From: Mycolicibacterium rhodesiae NBB3
Lineage (GTDB): Bacteria; Actinomycetota; Actinomycetes; Mycobacteriales; Mycobacteriaceae
Assembly (NCBI RefSeq): GCF_000230895.2
Contig: NC_016604.1
Location: 4,774,001-4,838,000, forward strand
Direction: 5' to 3'
DNA: 64,000 nucleotides
Below, piece after piece: positions 25,672-34,355 of the stretch (positions within the stretch are counted from its first letter, which is position 1; each line of letters starts with the position of its first letter). Position numbers and translations under genes: made by a program. The notes under the pieces are model-generated. The model worked only from the letters and a program-made list of their open reading frames with translations. It made no database searches and was not told the origin of the DNA.

Positions 25672-26490
25672 CTAGGCGTCGTCGATGAAATCCCTTGGCT
25701 TCTTGCCGGATTCGATCAGTAGCCTGCGCCGCTCCTGAACGTCGGTGGCCGCGCCGACCATATTCGTCAGGATGTGGCTGACCTGAAGATGCACGCGCAT
25801 ACCCATCAGCTCATAGGCCCGCTTGACGTTGTTCTTCACCGCCATCGAGGTGGTCAGCGGGATCTGGCCGATCTTGCGGGCCATCTCCTCGACGGTGTCC
25901 TCGAGCTGATCGCGGGGGACCACCTTGTTGAGCAGACCCCACTCGAGCGCCTCCTGTGCCGACAGCGTCGGAGCCAGCAGCAACCAGTCCATGGTGCGAT
26001 GCCAGTTCATCAACAGCCACGGCTCGATCATCGTGTGGCCGCCGGGCTCGCCGAGGCTCTGTGCGAGCGGCATCTGGAAGTACGCGTCCTCGGAGGCGAC
26101 GCAGAAGTCGGTGAGCAGTCCGAGATAGATACCGCCGCCCATGCAGTAGCCGTGAATCTGCGAGATCGTCGGCTTCGGGAACTCCCACAGATACAGCGTC
26201 GGCCACAGGAACAGGTCGGCGGTGCCCTTGTACAAATCCTCGAACGTGTCCCCGAAATCGGGATACGGATTCTCGTCGGGCCCCCACCGCGCGACGTGCC
26301 CACCGCAGAAACCCTTGCCGTTCGCCTTCAGGATGACGACCTTGATCTCCTTGTCGCGGTCGGCTTCCCGCAGGCAGGTGTCGACCTCCTGCACGAGTTG
26401 AGCGTCTTTGGTGTTCGCCTTGTCGGGCCGGTTGAGGATGATCCGCGCGATCGGCGGTTCCCGCTCGTAGATGACCGCTTCAAGCTCCAT
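25672..26490 (-). CDS. Enoyl-CoA hydratase/isomerase (crotonase) family
   Basis: 272 residues from ATG 26490 with AGGAGACGCA in front; the frame is open further upstream but inside the next gene. Crotonase features are visible: KANGKGFCGGH and the oxyanion segment ISQIHGYCMGGG. It is a close paralogue of the crotonase at 33477-34343 (shared LILKANGKGFC-GH and LWEF-KPTISQIHGYC). It is the last gene of a four-gene minus-strand operon with a CaiB-fold protein and two acyl-CoA dehydrogenases. Hydration or isomerisation of an enoyl-CoA is the likely reaction. Confidence 0.9.
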   Translation of the reverse strand: MELEAVIYEREPPIARIILNRPDKANTKDAQLVQEVDTCLREADRDKEIKVVILKANGKGFCGGHVARWGPDENPYPDFGDTFEDLYKGTADLFLWPTLYLWEFPKPTISQIHGYCMGGGIYLGLLTDFCVASEDAYFQMPLAQSLGEPGGHTMIEPWLLMNWHRTMDWLLLAPTLSAQEALEWGLLNKVVPRDQLEDTVEEMARKIGQIPLTTSMAVKNNVKRAYELMGMRVHLQVSHILTNMVGAATDVQERRRLLIESGKKPRDFIDDA

Positions 26491-26498
26491 TGCGTCTC

Positions 26499-27719
26499 CT
26501 AGAGGATCGCGCCGCTGTCCTTGGCCGCCGAGATGTCGTCCCAGTCGAGGTCGAGCTCCAGCAGGATCTCCTCGGTGTGCTGTCCATGCTCGGGGGCGCG
26601 TGCGGCCGCGGGCGGGGTTTCGTTGAATTGCACTGGTGCGGCCACGATCTGATACTCGTTTCCCTGGTCGTCCACATTGGGTACGACGTAGCCGTTCGGC
26701 TTGACCTGCGGGTCGTTGAGTGTCTCCTTGGGCGTCGCGAGCGCCGCCCACACGCCGGGTTCGTCGGCGAGCACCTTGCGCCAGTGGTCCAGATCCTCGC
26801 TGGCGAGCCGGTCGCCGACGAGCGCGCATGCTTCCGCGGCGTTGGCGATGAGATTGCTCGACGGCACGAACCGCTCGTCGGTGGCGAGTTCGGGAAGACC
26901 GATCCGCTCACAGAAGCCCGCCCAATAGCGGTCGGGCTGCAGGAAGACCATCTGGAGCCAGCGCCCGTCGCGCGTCTTGTATCGATTGACGAGCGGATTG
27001 ATCGCCAGTCCCGGTGGGGCACCAGGGATGCCGTCGATGTCGAAGAGGTCGGCGACCGATATCGACGGGGCGATCGTCCACATCGCCTGTGCCAGCAGCG
27101 ACGAGTCGACGATGCTCGGCTCCCCGGTGCGCTCGCGGTGAAACAGCGCGGCACAGACACCGCCCGCCAGTGTGATTCCGCCCTGCAGGTCGCCGAACCC
27201 GGGCCCCTGCACCGCGGGAGTCTCGGTGCCGAAGGGTGTCATCGTGTACGACACCCCGCCGCGGGAGAGGTAGGTGGCCGCATCGAAGCCGCCCTTGTCG
27301 CGGTCGGGTCCGCGCACGCCGGTGCCGGTGCCCCTGGCGATGATGATGCTCGGGTTGAACGAGCGGATGGCCTCTACCGTCAGCCGGGCCCGCTCCAGCG
27401 GTGCGGGCAACCAGTTGGTCAGGAACACGTCCGCGGTGGCGAGCAGGCGCCCAAAGAATTCGCGGCCGGTCTCGGACTTGATGTCGATGGCGATACTGCG
27501 CTTGCCACGGTTGCCGATCTCGAGAATGAAGTCGATGTGCGCGCGGGCATTCTCTTTGGTGAACCCGCCGATGACCAGCGCCCGGCCGGGGTCGCCCGCC
27601 TTGACGTCCTCCACCTTGATGACATCGGCGCCCCAGTCCGCCAGTGCCGCACCGGCGGAGGGCACGTACGTCCACGAGGCCAGCTCCACGACACGCACGC
27701 CGCGCAGAACTCCGGTCAT
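26499..27719 (-). CDS. CaiB/BaiF-fold family III CoA-transferase-like protein
   Basis: 406 residues. The N-terminal MTGVLRGVRVVELASWTYVP and the GADVIKVED nucleotide segment are typical of CaiB/BaiF. At the position where formyl-CoA transferase has its catalytic Asp, the sequence reads VDSSLLAQ, that is Ala by my motif alignment. The start overlaps the upstream acyl-CoA dehydrogenase stop (ATGA), and the crotonase begins 8 bp after its stop, so it belongs to a coupled operon. It may transfer CoA or act as a racemase-like enzyme on pathway acids; activity is uncertain. Confidence 0.88.
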   Translation of the reverse strand: MTGVLRGVRVVELASWTYVPSAGAALADWGADVIKVEDVKAGDPGRALVIGGFTKENARAHIDFILEIGNRGKRSIAIDIKSETGREFFGRLLATADVFLTNWLPAPLERARLTVEAIRSFNPSIIIARGTGTGVRGPDRDKGGFDAATYLSRGGVSYTMTPFGTETPAVQGPGFGDLQGGITLAGGVCAALFHRERTGEPSIVDSSLLAQAMWTIAPSISVADLFDIDGIPGAPPGLAINPLVNRYKTRDGRWLQMVFLQPDRYWAGFCERIGLPELATDERFVPSSNLIANAAEACALVGDRLASEDLDHWRKVLADEPGVWAALATPKETLNDPQVKPNGYVVPNVDDQGNEYQIVAAPVQFNETPPAAARAPEHGQHTEEILLELDLDWDDISAAKDSGAIL

Positions 27720-28789
27720 TGCAACCCCCTTCCGACTGCCTCCAGATACCGGTCGGGCGACCCGAGGAATCCGCGCCAGCCCAACAGGCGCTTCAGGTAC
27801 AGGTGCGCATCGTGCTCCCACGTGAAGCCGATTCCGCCGAACACCTGGATCGCGGTATCGCCGACTGTGGTCAGCCGCCCGGCGAATGCCTTGGCGCGCA
27901 ATGCAGCAAGGTGACGTTCCGCAGGTTCGGCCGCATCGGCCGCCCACAAGGCGTGGATCACCCCGCTGCGCGCGAGTTCGGTCGCTTCGTACATGTCGAC
28001 GCACAGATGCTGGACCGCTTGGAAACTTCCGATCGGCTGGCCGAACTGCTTGCGTACCTTCGCGTAGTCGATGGCGAGGTTCATCACTGCGGCGGCGGCC
28101 CCCAGCGCATCGGCGGCGTACGCGATCACCACATCATCGACGACCGCGTCGACCGCGTCCTGCGACGGCGACGCCAGCAGACGCGCGGGGGCGTCGTCGA
28201 AAGCGACATCCGAATACGTGCGGGTCGGGTCGACATGGGTGCACGGTGTGATCGCCACGCCCGCCGACGACGCGTCGACGGAGTACAACCCGATACCGTC
28301 GGGGTTGTCGGCGAACACCAAGATGACGTCGGCGGTGCCGGCATCGGGGAGACCGGTGATGGTGCCGCGCAGTCTTGCACCGCCGATCGCCGTCGGGCGC
28401 GGACCGGACAGCGGTCCGACGGTGGCGATGGTCGAACCGTTCGCGATGGTGGTCAGCAGGTCGGGGACCTTCTCGCCAGCGCCAGTGCGCACCAGTGCCC
28501 GGGTGGCTGCCACTGCGGTCGACAACCACGGACCCGGATACAGCGCGCCCCCGAGTTCTTCGGCGACCACCCCGGCTTCGACCATCGTCATGCCCGCGCC
28601 GTCGCACTCCTCGGGGACCAGCAGGCCCGTGACGCCCATTGCGGCCAATCCGCGCCAGACGGCGTCGGCACCGGCTACCTCGTCGCCGAGCAGGGGCCTT
28701 ACATATGTTGCCAGGCTTGCCTTTTCGGCCAGGTACCGGCGGACGGTGTCCCGCAGGGCGATCTGCTCGTCGGTGAGTTCGAGATTCAT
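27716..28789 (-). CDS. Acyl-CoA dehydrogenase, smaller subunit of a probable pair
   Basis: 357 residues, somewhat short for the family. Starts MNLELTDEQIALRDTVRRYL. The region YAKVRKQFGQPIGSFQAVQH and the C-terminal FGGIGFTWEHDAHLYLKR are acyl-CoA dehydrogenase hallmarks. It overlaps the neighbouring acyl-CoA dehydrogenase by ATGA. In mycobacteria such adjacent unequal genes often form alpha2beta2 heterotetramers (as with ChsE pairs in steroid side-chain removal). Here that is inferred from layout and size. Confidence 0.9.
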   Translation of the reverse strand: MNLELTDEQIALRDTVRRYLAEKASLATYVRPLLGDEVAGADAVWRGLAAMGVTGLLVPEECDGAGMTMVEAGVVAEELGGALYPGPWLSTAVAATRALVRTGAGEKVPDLLTTIANGSTIATVGPLSGPRPTAIGGARLRGTITGLPDAGTADVILVFADNPDGIGLYSVDASSAGVAITPCTHVDPTRTYSDVAFDDAPARLLASPSQDAVDAVVDDVVIAYAADALGAAAAVMNLAIDYAKVRKQFGQPIGSFQAVQHLCVDMYEATELARSGVIHALWAADAAEPAERHLAALRAKAFAGRLTTVGDTAIQVFGGIGFTWEHDAHLYLKRLLGWRGFLGSPDRYLEAVGRGLQ

Positions 28790-29943
28790 TGCCGGGGCAG
28801 GCCTAACACTCGCGTCGCGGTGATTCCCTTGTTGATCTGGGTCGTCCCACCGGCGATCGTCAACGAGCGCGACGAGAGTCGGCGGTCCACCCATCGCCCA
28901 CCGCTGCCGAGCGGCCCGAATACGTCGAACGCCAGCTCGGCGAGGTGCTGACCCAGTTCGGCCCACACACTCTTCGCCAGGCTGGCCGAGCCCAATGCGT
29001 CGCCACCGTGCAACATCGCCGATATCGAGCGCTTGCACAACAACTCGAGGTACTTGATGCGCACGGCGACCTCGCCGAGGCGACACAACGTCGCACTGTT
29101 CTCCAGCGCAGGCCTGCCGTCGACGACGTGGTTTGCAAGATCGGCGACGAGGTCCGCGAGCTGCATCTCCATCTGTGCATACAGCCGTGCCGCACCCGCC
29201 CGTTCGTGACTCAATGTCGTGGTGGCGACCTGCCAGCCCGCGTTGAGCGGACCGAGCAGCGCATCGGCGGGGACCCGCACATCGGTGAAGAACACCTCGG
29301 CGAAGTCGGCGGCGCCGTTGATCGTCACCAGCGGCCGCACCTCGATGCCCGGTGACTTCATGTCAACGATGAGACAGGAGATTCCCTTGTGTTTGGAGGC
29401 GTCGGGGTCGGTGCGCACATACAACTGGCACCAGTCGGCGCGGTGGCCCAACGACGTCCAGATCTTCTGGCCGTTGACGACGAAATCGTCGCCGTCGCGC
29501 GCTGCGCGGGTCCGCAGCGACGCCAGGTCGGAACCCGCTTCGGGTTCGGACATGCCCTGGCACCAGATGTCGTCGGCGCGCAACATCCGGGGGAGCAGCC
29601 GGCGCATCTGATCGTCAGTCCCATACTGCATGATTGCGGGCGCGATGTTGTTCATGCCGATCACGTTGAGCGGCATGGGAGCCCGCGCCCGCGTCGTCTC
29701 CTCGGCGTAGACCAACTGCTCGAGTACCGTCGCTCCGCGGCCACCGTACTCCTGCGGCCAGGAGACCGCGCCCCACCCCGCGTCTGCCACCGCGGCATCC
29801 CATGCACGCAGCGTCTCGAATGCCTTGCCGTCACGCCCGCGCTCCCGGTCGGCGGCACGGACCGCGTCGGTCAGGTTCGCCGACAGCCAGCTACGCAGGT
29901 CCTTGCGGAACGGCTCCACCTCCGCCGGATATGAGAAGTCCAC
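28786..29943 (-). CDS. Acyl-CoA dehydrogenase, larger subunit of a probable pair
   Basis: 385 residues from GTG 29943. FAD/substrate motifs include WCQGMSEPEAGSDLASL and DDFVVNGQKIWTSLGH. TLSHERAG places a Glu where isovaleryl- and long-chain acyl-CoA dehydrogenases carry the catalytic base. The C-terminus ends GGTTQINKGITATRVLGLPRQ. First gene of a four-gene operon (two dehydrogenases, CaiB-fold, crotonase). A shared AT-rich element begins 39 nt upstream, and a mycofactocin-coupled SDR operon diverges from it. Confidence 0.92.
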   Translation of the reverse strand: MDFSYPAEVEPFRKDLRSWLSANLTDAVRAADRERGRDGKAFETLRAWDAAVADAGWGAVSWPQEYGGRGATVLEQLVYAEETTRARAPMPLNVIGMNNIAPAIMQYGTDDQMRRLLPRMLRADDIWCQGMSEPEAGSDLASLRTRAARDGDDFVVNGQKIWTSLGHRADWCQLYVRTDPDASKHKGISCLIVDMKSPGIEVRPLVTINGAADFAEVFFTDVRVPADALLGPLNAGWQVATTTLSHERAGAARLYAQMEMQLADLVADLANHVVDGRPALENSATLCRLGEVAVRIKYLELLCKRSISAMLHGGDALGSASLAKSVWAELGQHLAELAFDVFGPLGSGGRWVDRRLSSRSLTIAGGTTQINKGITATRVLGLPRQ

Positions 29944-29982
29944 GGTGTCCTGTTCGAGAGATCGCCCTGATTGGTTTCTTTA

Positions 29983-30000
29983 TAATTTTAGGTAGTATAG
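29983..30000. promoter_or_regulatory. Shared AT-rich element, site b (TAAT-N10-ATAG)
   Basis: TAATTTTAGGTAGTATAG, in the divergent gap between the acyl-CoA dehydrogenase operon (39 nt away) and the SDR operon (33 nt away). It keeps the ATAG arm and the TTTTAG core. Confidence 0.5.
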
Positions 30001-30033
30001 CCACCGCTGGCGAACAGGCAGAGAGGTTCGGTC

Positions 30034-30900
30034 ATGGGCAGGGTGACGGGCAAAGTGGCCCTGGTCAGCGGAGCTGCGCGCGGCCAAGGGCGTTCACACG
30101 CGCGGACGCTGGCCGCCGAGGGTGCCGACATCATCGCCGTCGACATCTGCGCTGACATCGAGACCAACGACTACCCTCTGGCGCGGCCCGAGGACCTCGA
30201 CGAGACCGCGAGGCTGGTCGAGAAGGAAGGCCAGCGCGCACACACCGAGATCGCCGACGTCCGCGACCGCGTCGGCCTCGCCGCGGCGATCGACCGCGGT
30301 GTCGAGGAGTTCGGCCAGCTCGACATCGTGGTCGCCAACGCCGGCATCTGCCCGATGACCGCCGGACTGCCCCCGCAGGCGTTCGTCGATGCTGTCGACG
30401 TCGACCTCATCGGGGTCATGAACCTCATCCACGCCAGCATGAAGCATCTGCACGCGGGGGCATCCGTCATCGCCACTGGATCGGTGGCCGCGTTCATGGC
30501 CACCGCGGTCAACACCGCCGGTATGGAAGGCGGACCGGGCGGCGCAGGGTATGCCTTCGCCAAACAGGTTGTCGCACATTACGTCAACGATCTCGCCCGC
30601 ACGCTGGCGCCGGAGCAGATCCGCGTCAACGCGGTGCACCCGACCAATGTCAACACCGACATGCTGCACAGCCCACCGATGTACAAGGCATTCCGGCCGG
30701 ATCTGGACAACCCGACCCGCGAGGATGCCGAAATCGTGTTCCCGATGATCCAGGGGATGCCGATTCCCTACGTCGAGCCTGAAGACATCAGCGAGGCGGT
30801 GCTGTTCCTGGCCAGCGACGCCGCCCGTTACGTCACCGGTCAGCAGTTGCGTGTCGACGCCGGTGGCTACCTGAAGATCAAGCCGTGGTCGGGCGTGTAG
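30034..30900 (+). CDS. Mycofactocin-coupled SDR family oxidoreductase
   Basis: 288 residues. SGAARGQGRSH near residues 12-22, AVDICADIE after the second strand and YAFAKQ as the Tyr-x3-Lys pair mark the same mycofactocin-coupled SDR subfamily as the gene at 17516. It probably oxidises a secondary alcohol with bound NAD and mycofactocin as acceptor. First gene of a seven-gene plus-strand operon running to 35891, with an E1 alpha/beta pair, lipoyl domain, crotonase and acyl-CoA synthetase. Confidence 0.9.
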   Translation: MGRVTGKVALVSGAARGQGRSHARTLAAEGADIIAVDICADIETNDYPLARPEDLDETARLVEKEGQRAHTEIADVRDRVGLAAAIDRGVEEFGQLDIVVANAGICPMTAGLPPQAFVDAVDVDLIGVMNLIHASMKHLHAGASVIATGSVAAFMATAVNTAGMEGGPGGAGYAFAKQVVAHYVNDLARTLAPEQIRVNAVHPTNVNTDMLHSPPMYKAFRPDLDNPTREDAEIVFPMIQGMPIPYVEPEDISEAVLFLASDAARYVTGQQLRVDAGGYLKIKPWSGV

Positions 30901-30913
30901 TGGAGGGGTAGGT

Positions 30914-31234
30914 ATGGCAAGGGGAATCATGTATGTGGAGACGATGCCGGTCTCGGCGGATCGTGAAGCGGAGTACCACAAGTGGTACAACGACACACAT
31001 CTGGAGCAGATCCTCTCGGTGGAGGGCATCGTCTCCGCGCGCCGGTTCGCGCCGACCGACGGCGACGGCCCTTTCATCGCGATCTACGAACTCGACTGCG
31101 ACGACCTCGATGCGGCTGTCGTGCGACTGGGCGAACTCGGCGCCAGCGGGACCATGACCGGTCTGGAGAACCTCGCCATGGACCCGAAGCCGATTCCCAA
31201 GGTATACCGCGAGATCGGATCGTTGGGCCCGTGA
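30914..31234 (+). CDS. Small alpha/beta-barrel (EthD/DUF4286-like) protein
   Basis: 106 residues, preceded by GGAGGGG. The pattern MYVETMPVSADREAEYHKWYNDTHLEQIL, with a conserved WYNDTH, is seen in dimeric alpha-beta barrel proteins of the EthD/DUF4286 type. Some such proteins help P450 or ring-cleavage pathways, but no reaction can be assigned here. The stop overlaps the E1 alpha GTG start (GTGA). Confidence 0.65.
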   Translation: MARGIMYVETMPVSADREAEYHKWYNDTHLEQILSVEGIVSARRFAPTDGDGPFIAIYELDCDDLDAAVVRLGELGASGTMTGLENLAMDPKPIPKVYREIGSLGP

Positions 31235-32211
31235 GCTATTCGGCAGAATTGCAGCGGCGCATCTATGCGCTGATGGTGTTGATGAAATCCGCCGACGATC
31301 GGCTCTCGAAGGGCATCGGGACCGGCGAGTTCATGTGCGTGTACTGGCCGTCGCGCGGCCAAGAGGCGATAGGCGCCGCGATGGGCGTCGCGCTGCGCGA
31401 CGACGACCAGTTGGTGACGACCTATCGCGGGCTGCATGATCTCATCGGCAAAGGCGTTCCGCTGGAGGAGATCTACGGCGAGATGATGGGGCGCACCGTC
31501 GGCGCCAGCCGCGGCAAGGGTGGCACCATGCACATCGCCAAACCCGAGAACGGCGTGATGTTCGCGACGGGCATCGTCGGGGCCGGGCCGCCGGTGGCGG
31601 TCGGGCTCGCGATGGCGGCCAAACGTAAAGGTCTGGACCGAGTCACGGTCGTCAGTTTCGGTGACGGTGCCACGAATACCGGTTCCTTCCACGAGGCCGC
31701 GAACATGGCCGCACTGTGGAACTTGCCAACCGTCTTCGTCTGCCAGAACAACCTCTTCGCGGAGATGACCCCGACCCGGGACACCATGAAACTCGAGCGA
31801 GTCGCCGACCGCGCGGCCGGTTACGGCATGCCCGGTGTTCAGGTGGACGGCAACGACCCGCTCGCTGTTCTCGATGTGCTTGCCGAGGCGATCGGCAAGG
31901 CACGCAACGGCGAGGGGCCCACCTTCATCGAGTGTGTGACGTTCCGTTTCCGCGGACACTACTTCGGCGACCGGATGCCCTACATTCCCAAGGAGCAACT
32001 TGCGACGGCCATGGACGCCGATCCGGTGCCGCGTTTCCGGAAGTACTTGATAGACAACGGTGTCTGCACCGACGAGGAGCTCAGCGAAATCGACGAAGGT
32101 GCACTCATCAAGGTGGAGCAGGCGCTCGACGTAGTCAAGGCCGCCGAGGCGCCCACCATCGACGAACTCGACCGCGACGTGTACGCGTCCCCGATCCGCT
32201 ACCCGGTCTGA
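31231..32211 (+). CDS. Thiamine-diphosphate dehydrogenase E1 alpha subunit (acetoin/2-oxoacid type)
   Basis: 326 residues from GTG 31231, which overlaps the previous stop. The ThDP/Mg motif is visible as GDGATNTGSFHEAANMAAL ending in CQNN, and GKGGTMHI resembles E1 alpha subunits of acetoin and branched-chain 2-oxoacid dehydrogenases. It pairs with E1 beta 11 bp downstream. The complex would decarboxylate a 2-oxo acid or cleave a diketone/acyloin. The normal E2 acyltransferase and E3 genes are missing here. Confidence 0.92.
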   Translation: MSYSAELQRRIYALMVLMKSADDRLSKGIGTGEFMCVYWPSRGQEAIGAAMGVALRDDDQLVTTYRGLHDLIGKGVPLEEIYGEMMGRTVGASRGKGGTMHIAKPENGVMFATGIVGAGPPVAVGLAMAAKRKGLDRVTVVSFGDGATNTGSFHEAANMAALWNLPTVFVCQNNLFAEMTPTRDTMKLERVADRAAGYGMPGVQVDGNDPLAVLDVLAEAIGKARNGEGPTFIECVTFRFRGHYFGDRMPYIPKEQLATAMDADPVPRFRKYLIDNGVCTDEELSEIDEGALIKVEQALDVVKAAEAPTIDELDRDVYASPIRYPV

Positions 32212-32222
32212 GGAAGCAGCTG

Positions 32223-33221
32223 ATGGCTGAGAAGGAAATGACCATGCGCGAGGCACTGAACCTCGCGCTCGACCAGGCCTTGGCTGCCGACGAACGGGTT
32301 TTCCTGCTCGGCGAGGACATCGCCGATCCCGGTGCGTCCGGTCCGACCGCAGGCCTGTCGACGAAGTATGGACACGACCGGGTCATGGACACCCCGATCT
32401 CGGAGGCCGCCATTGTCGGCGCCGCCATCGGCGCCGCGATCGACGGACTGCTGCCGGTCGCCGAGATCATGATCATGGATTTCATCGGCATCGCAGCCGA
32501 CCAGCTGATCAACAGCGCCGCCAAGCTGCGGTTCATGACTGCGGGGCGGACGACGGCGCCGATCACCGTGCGTACGCAGGTGTACGGCGGACTGGGCACC
32601 GGGGCAACGCATTCCCAGACGTTGGAAGCCTGGTTCATGCACATCCCGGGGATGAAGGTCATCGTCCCGTCGACACCGCGCGACGGTAAGGGCCTGTTGA
32701 CTTCGGCCATCTTCGACGAAGACCCGTGTCTGTTCGTCGAAACCATCCGCCTGCAGGGGCAAAAAGGATCGGTACCAACCGATCCCGGATTCTCGATTCC
32801 GCTCGGGCAGGCCGACATCAAGCGCGCCGGATCCGATGTCACCCTCATCAGCTACGGGCGTAGCGTGCTCGAATGCCTGAAAGCCGCCAAACAGCTGCAG
32901 CAACAGGAGATCAACGCCGAAGTCGTCGACCTACGCACACTGGTGCCGTTGGACATCGACACCATCGTCGAGTCGGTGCGCCGGACCCGGCGGGCGGTCG
33001 TCGTGCACGACGCGGTGCAGTTCGCGGGCCCGGGGGCCGAGATCGTCGCGACGCTGCAGGCCGAATGCTTCGCCGAACTCACCGCACCGATCGAGCGGGT
33101 GGGCGCGCGATTCGTGCCGACGCCGGCAGCGGCGGCGCTGGAGGCGCAGCTTTACCCGTCGCCGACCCGAATAGTCAATGCCGTACAGCGGACGCTGGCC
33201 ACCGCGGGCGCGCATGGCTGA
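32223..33221 (+). CDS. Thiamine-diphosphate dehydrogenase E1 beta subunit
   Basis: 332 residues from ATG 32223 with AGGAAG upstream. Typical E1 beta features: MTMREALNLALDQALAADER, the LGEDIADPGA segment, and a C-terminal transketolase-like domain (NAEVVDLRTLVPLD). It forms the E1 heterotetramer with the upstream alpha subunit. Its stop overlaps the lipoyl-domain gene start by 8 bp, so the three are translated together. Confidence 0.92.
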   Translation: MAEKEMTMREALNLALDQALAADERVFLLGEDIADPGASGPTAGLSTKYGHDRVMDTPISEAAIVGAAIGAAIDGLLPVAEIMIMDFIGIAADQLINSAAKLRFMTAGRTTAPITVRTQVYGGLGTGATHSQTLEAWFMHIPGMKVIVPSTPRDGKGLLTSAIFDEDPCLFVETIRLQGQKGSVPTDPGFSIPLGQADIKRAGSDVTLISYGRSVLECLKAAKQLQQQEINAEVVDLRTLVPLDIDTIVESVRRTRRAVVVHDAVQFAGPGAEIVATLQAECFAELTAPIERVGARFVPTPAAAALEAQLYPSPTRIVNAVQRTLATAGAHG

Positions 33222-33453
33222 CTTCGTCATTCGCATCCCGCGAACATCGGTCGCGGTCTCTGAGGCGGAGCTGACAGAGCTGCTGGTCGAGGACGGCCAA
33301 CACGTGGAGGAGGGCAGTCCGCTCTTCACCGTGGCCACCGAAAAAGTGGAACAAGAGATCGAAGCGGGAGCTTCGGGCACCGTGCAGTGGACCGGCGAGA
33401 TCGGAACAACCTACGACATCGGCGCCGAAATCGGACGGATTCAGGACATCTAA
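33214..33453 (+). CDS. Stand-alone lipoyl-domain protein
   Basis: 79 residues from ATG 33214; that start overlaps the E1 beta stop. The whole protein is one lipoyl/biotinyl fold with the modified lysine expected at Lys44 (ATEKVEQEI). There is no E1-binding linker or E2 catalytic domain. It could act as a free lipoyl carrier for the E1 pair, with the acyl acceptor step done elsewhere. Confidence 0.88.
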   Translation: MADFVIRIPRTSVAVSEAELTELLVEDGQHVEEGSPLFTVATEKVEQEIEAGASGTVQWTGEIGTTYDIGAEIGRIQDI

Positions 33454-33476
33454 AGGCACGGAAAGGTTATTGAGCT

Positions 33477-34343
33477 ATGGACATCAACGAGACACGCGAA
33501 CGGATCATCTTCGAAAAGAGCGGTCCCATCGCGAAGATCACCCTGAACTGGCCGGAGAAGGCCAACGCCCAGGACCAGAAGCAGGTCGAGGAGATCGACG
33601 ATGCGCTTCGTGATGCCGACCGCGATTACGACATCAAGGTGCTGATCCTTAAGGCCAACGGCAAGGGCTTCTGTTCGGGGCACGCAATCGGCAACAACGC
33701 CGTGGACTATCCGGAGTTCGTCGAGGGCTTCAAGGCCACCGGCATGCCGTGGAAGCCCCAGACCGACCTGTTCGTCAAGCCGATCCTGAACCTCTGGGAG
33801 TTCTCCAAGCCCACGATCTCGCAGATCCACGGGTACTGCGTCGGTGGCGGCACGCATTACGGACTGACCACCGACATCGCGATCGCTTCCGAGGACGCCT
33901 ACTTCTCGTATCCGCCACTGCAGGGGTTCGGGATGCCATCGGGTGAATGCTCCATCGAGCCATGGGTTTTCATGAACTGGCGGCGCGCCTCCTATTACCT
34001 CTACACGGCCGAAAACGTCGACGCGAAGAAGGCACTCGAGTACGGCCTCATCAACGAGGTGGTCAAGCGCGAAGATCTGGAGGCGCGGGTGGAGGCGATC
34101 GCCCGTCACATCGCCCAGGCTCCGCTCACCACGCTGCTGGCCACCAAGGCCAACATCAAGCGGGCCTGGGAGATGATGGGGATGCGCGTGCATTGGCAGA
34201 GTTCCAACGACCTCGTCGCACTCGCGTCGGTCAGCAGGGACGTCCAGGAACTCATCCAGCGGGTGTTCGCGGACAAGATTCTGCCGTCGGAGATGGCCGA
34301 GCGTCAGGCGGCCGCGTCCAAGAACGGCGATGCCGCCACGTAA
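33477..34343 (+). CDS. Enoyl-CoA hydratase/isomerase (crotonase) family
   Basis: 288 residues. LILKANGKGFCSGH and ISQIHGYCVGGG are the crotonase oxyanion segments; SGECSIEPWVFMNW is the region of the second active-site loop. Close paralogue of the crotonase at 25672, with a longer C-terminus. It lies between the lipoyl gene and an acyl-CoA synthetase in the operon, fitting hydration or retro-aldol/ring hydrolysis of a CoA intermediate. The exact reaction is not readable. Confidence 0.9.
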   Translation: MDINETRERIIFEKSGPIAKITLNWPEKANAQDQKQVEEIDDALRDADRDYDIKVLILKANGKGFCSGHAIGNNAVDYPEFVEGFKATGMPWKPQTDLFVKPILNLWEFSKPTISQIHGYCVGGGTHYGLTTDIAIASEDAYFSYPPLQGFGMPSGECSIEPWVFMNWRRASYYLYTAENVDAKKALEYGLINEVVKREDLEARVEAIARHIAQAPLTTLLATKANIKRAWEMMGMRVHWQSSNDLVALASVSRDVQELIQRVFADKILPSEMAERQAAASKNGDAAT

Positions 34344-34355
34344 GCGGTCGCGCAC

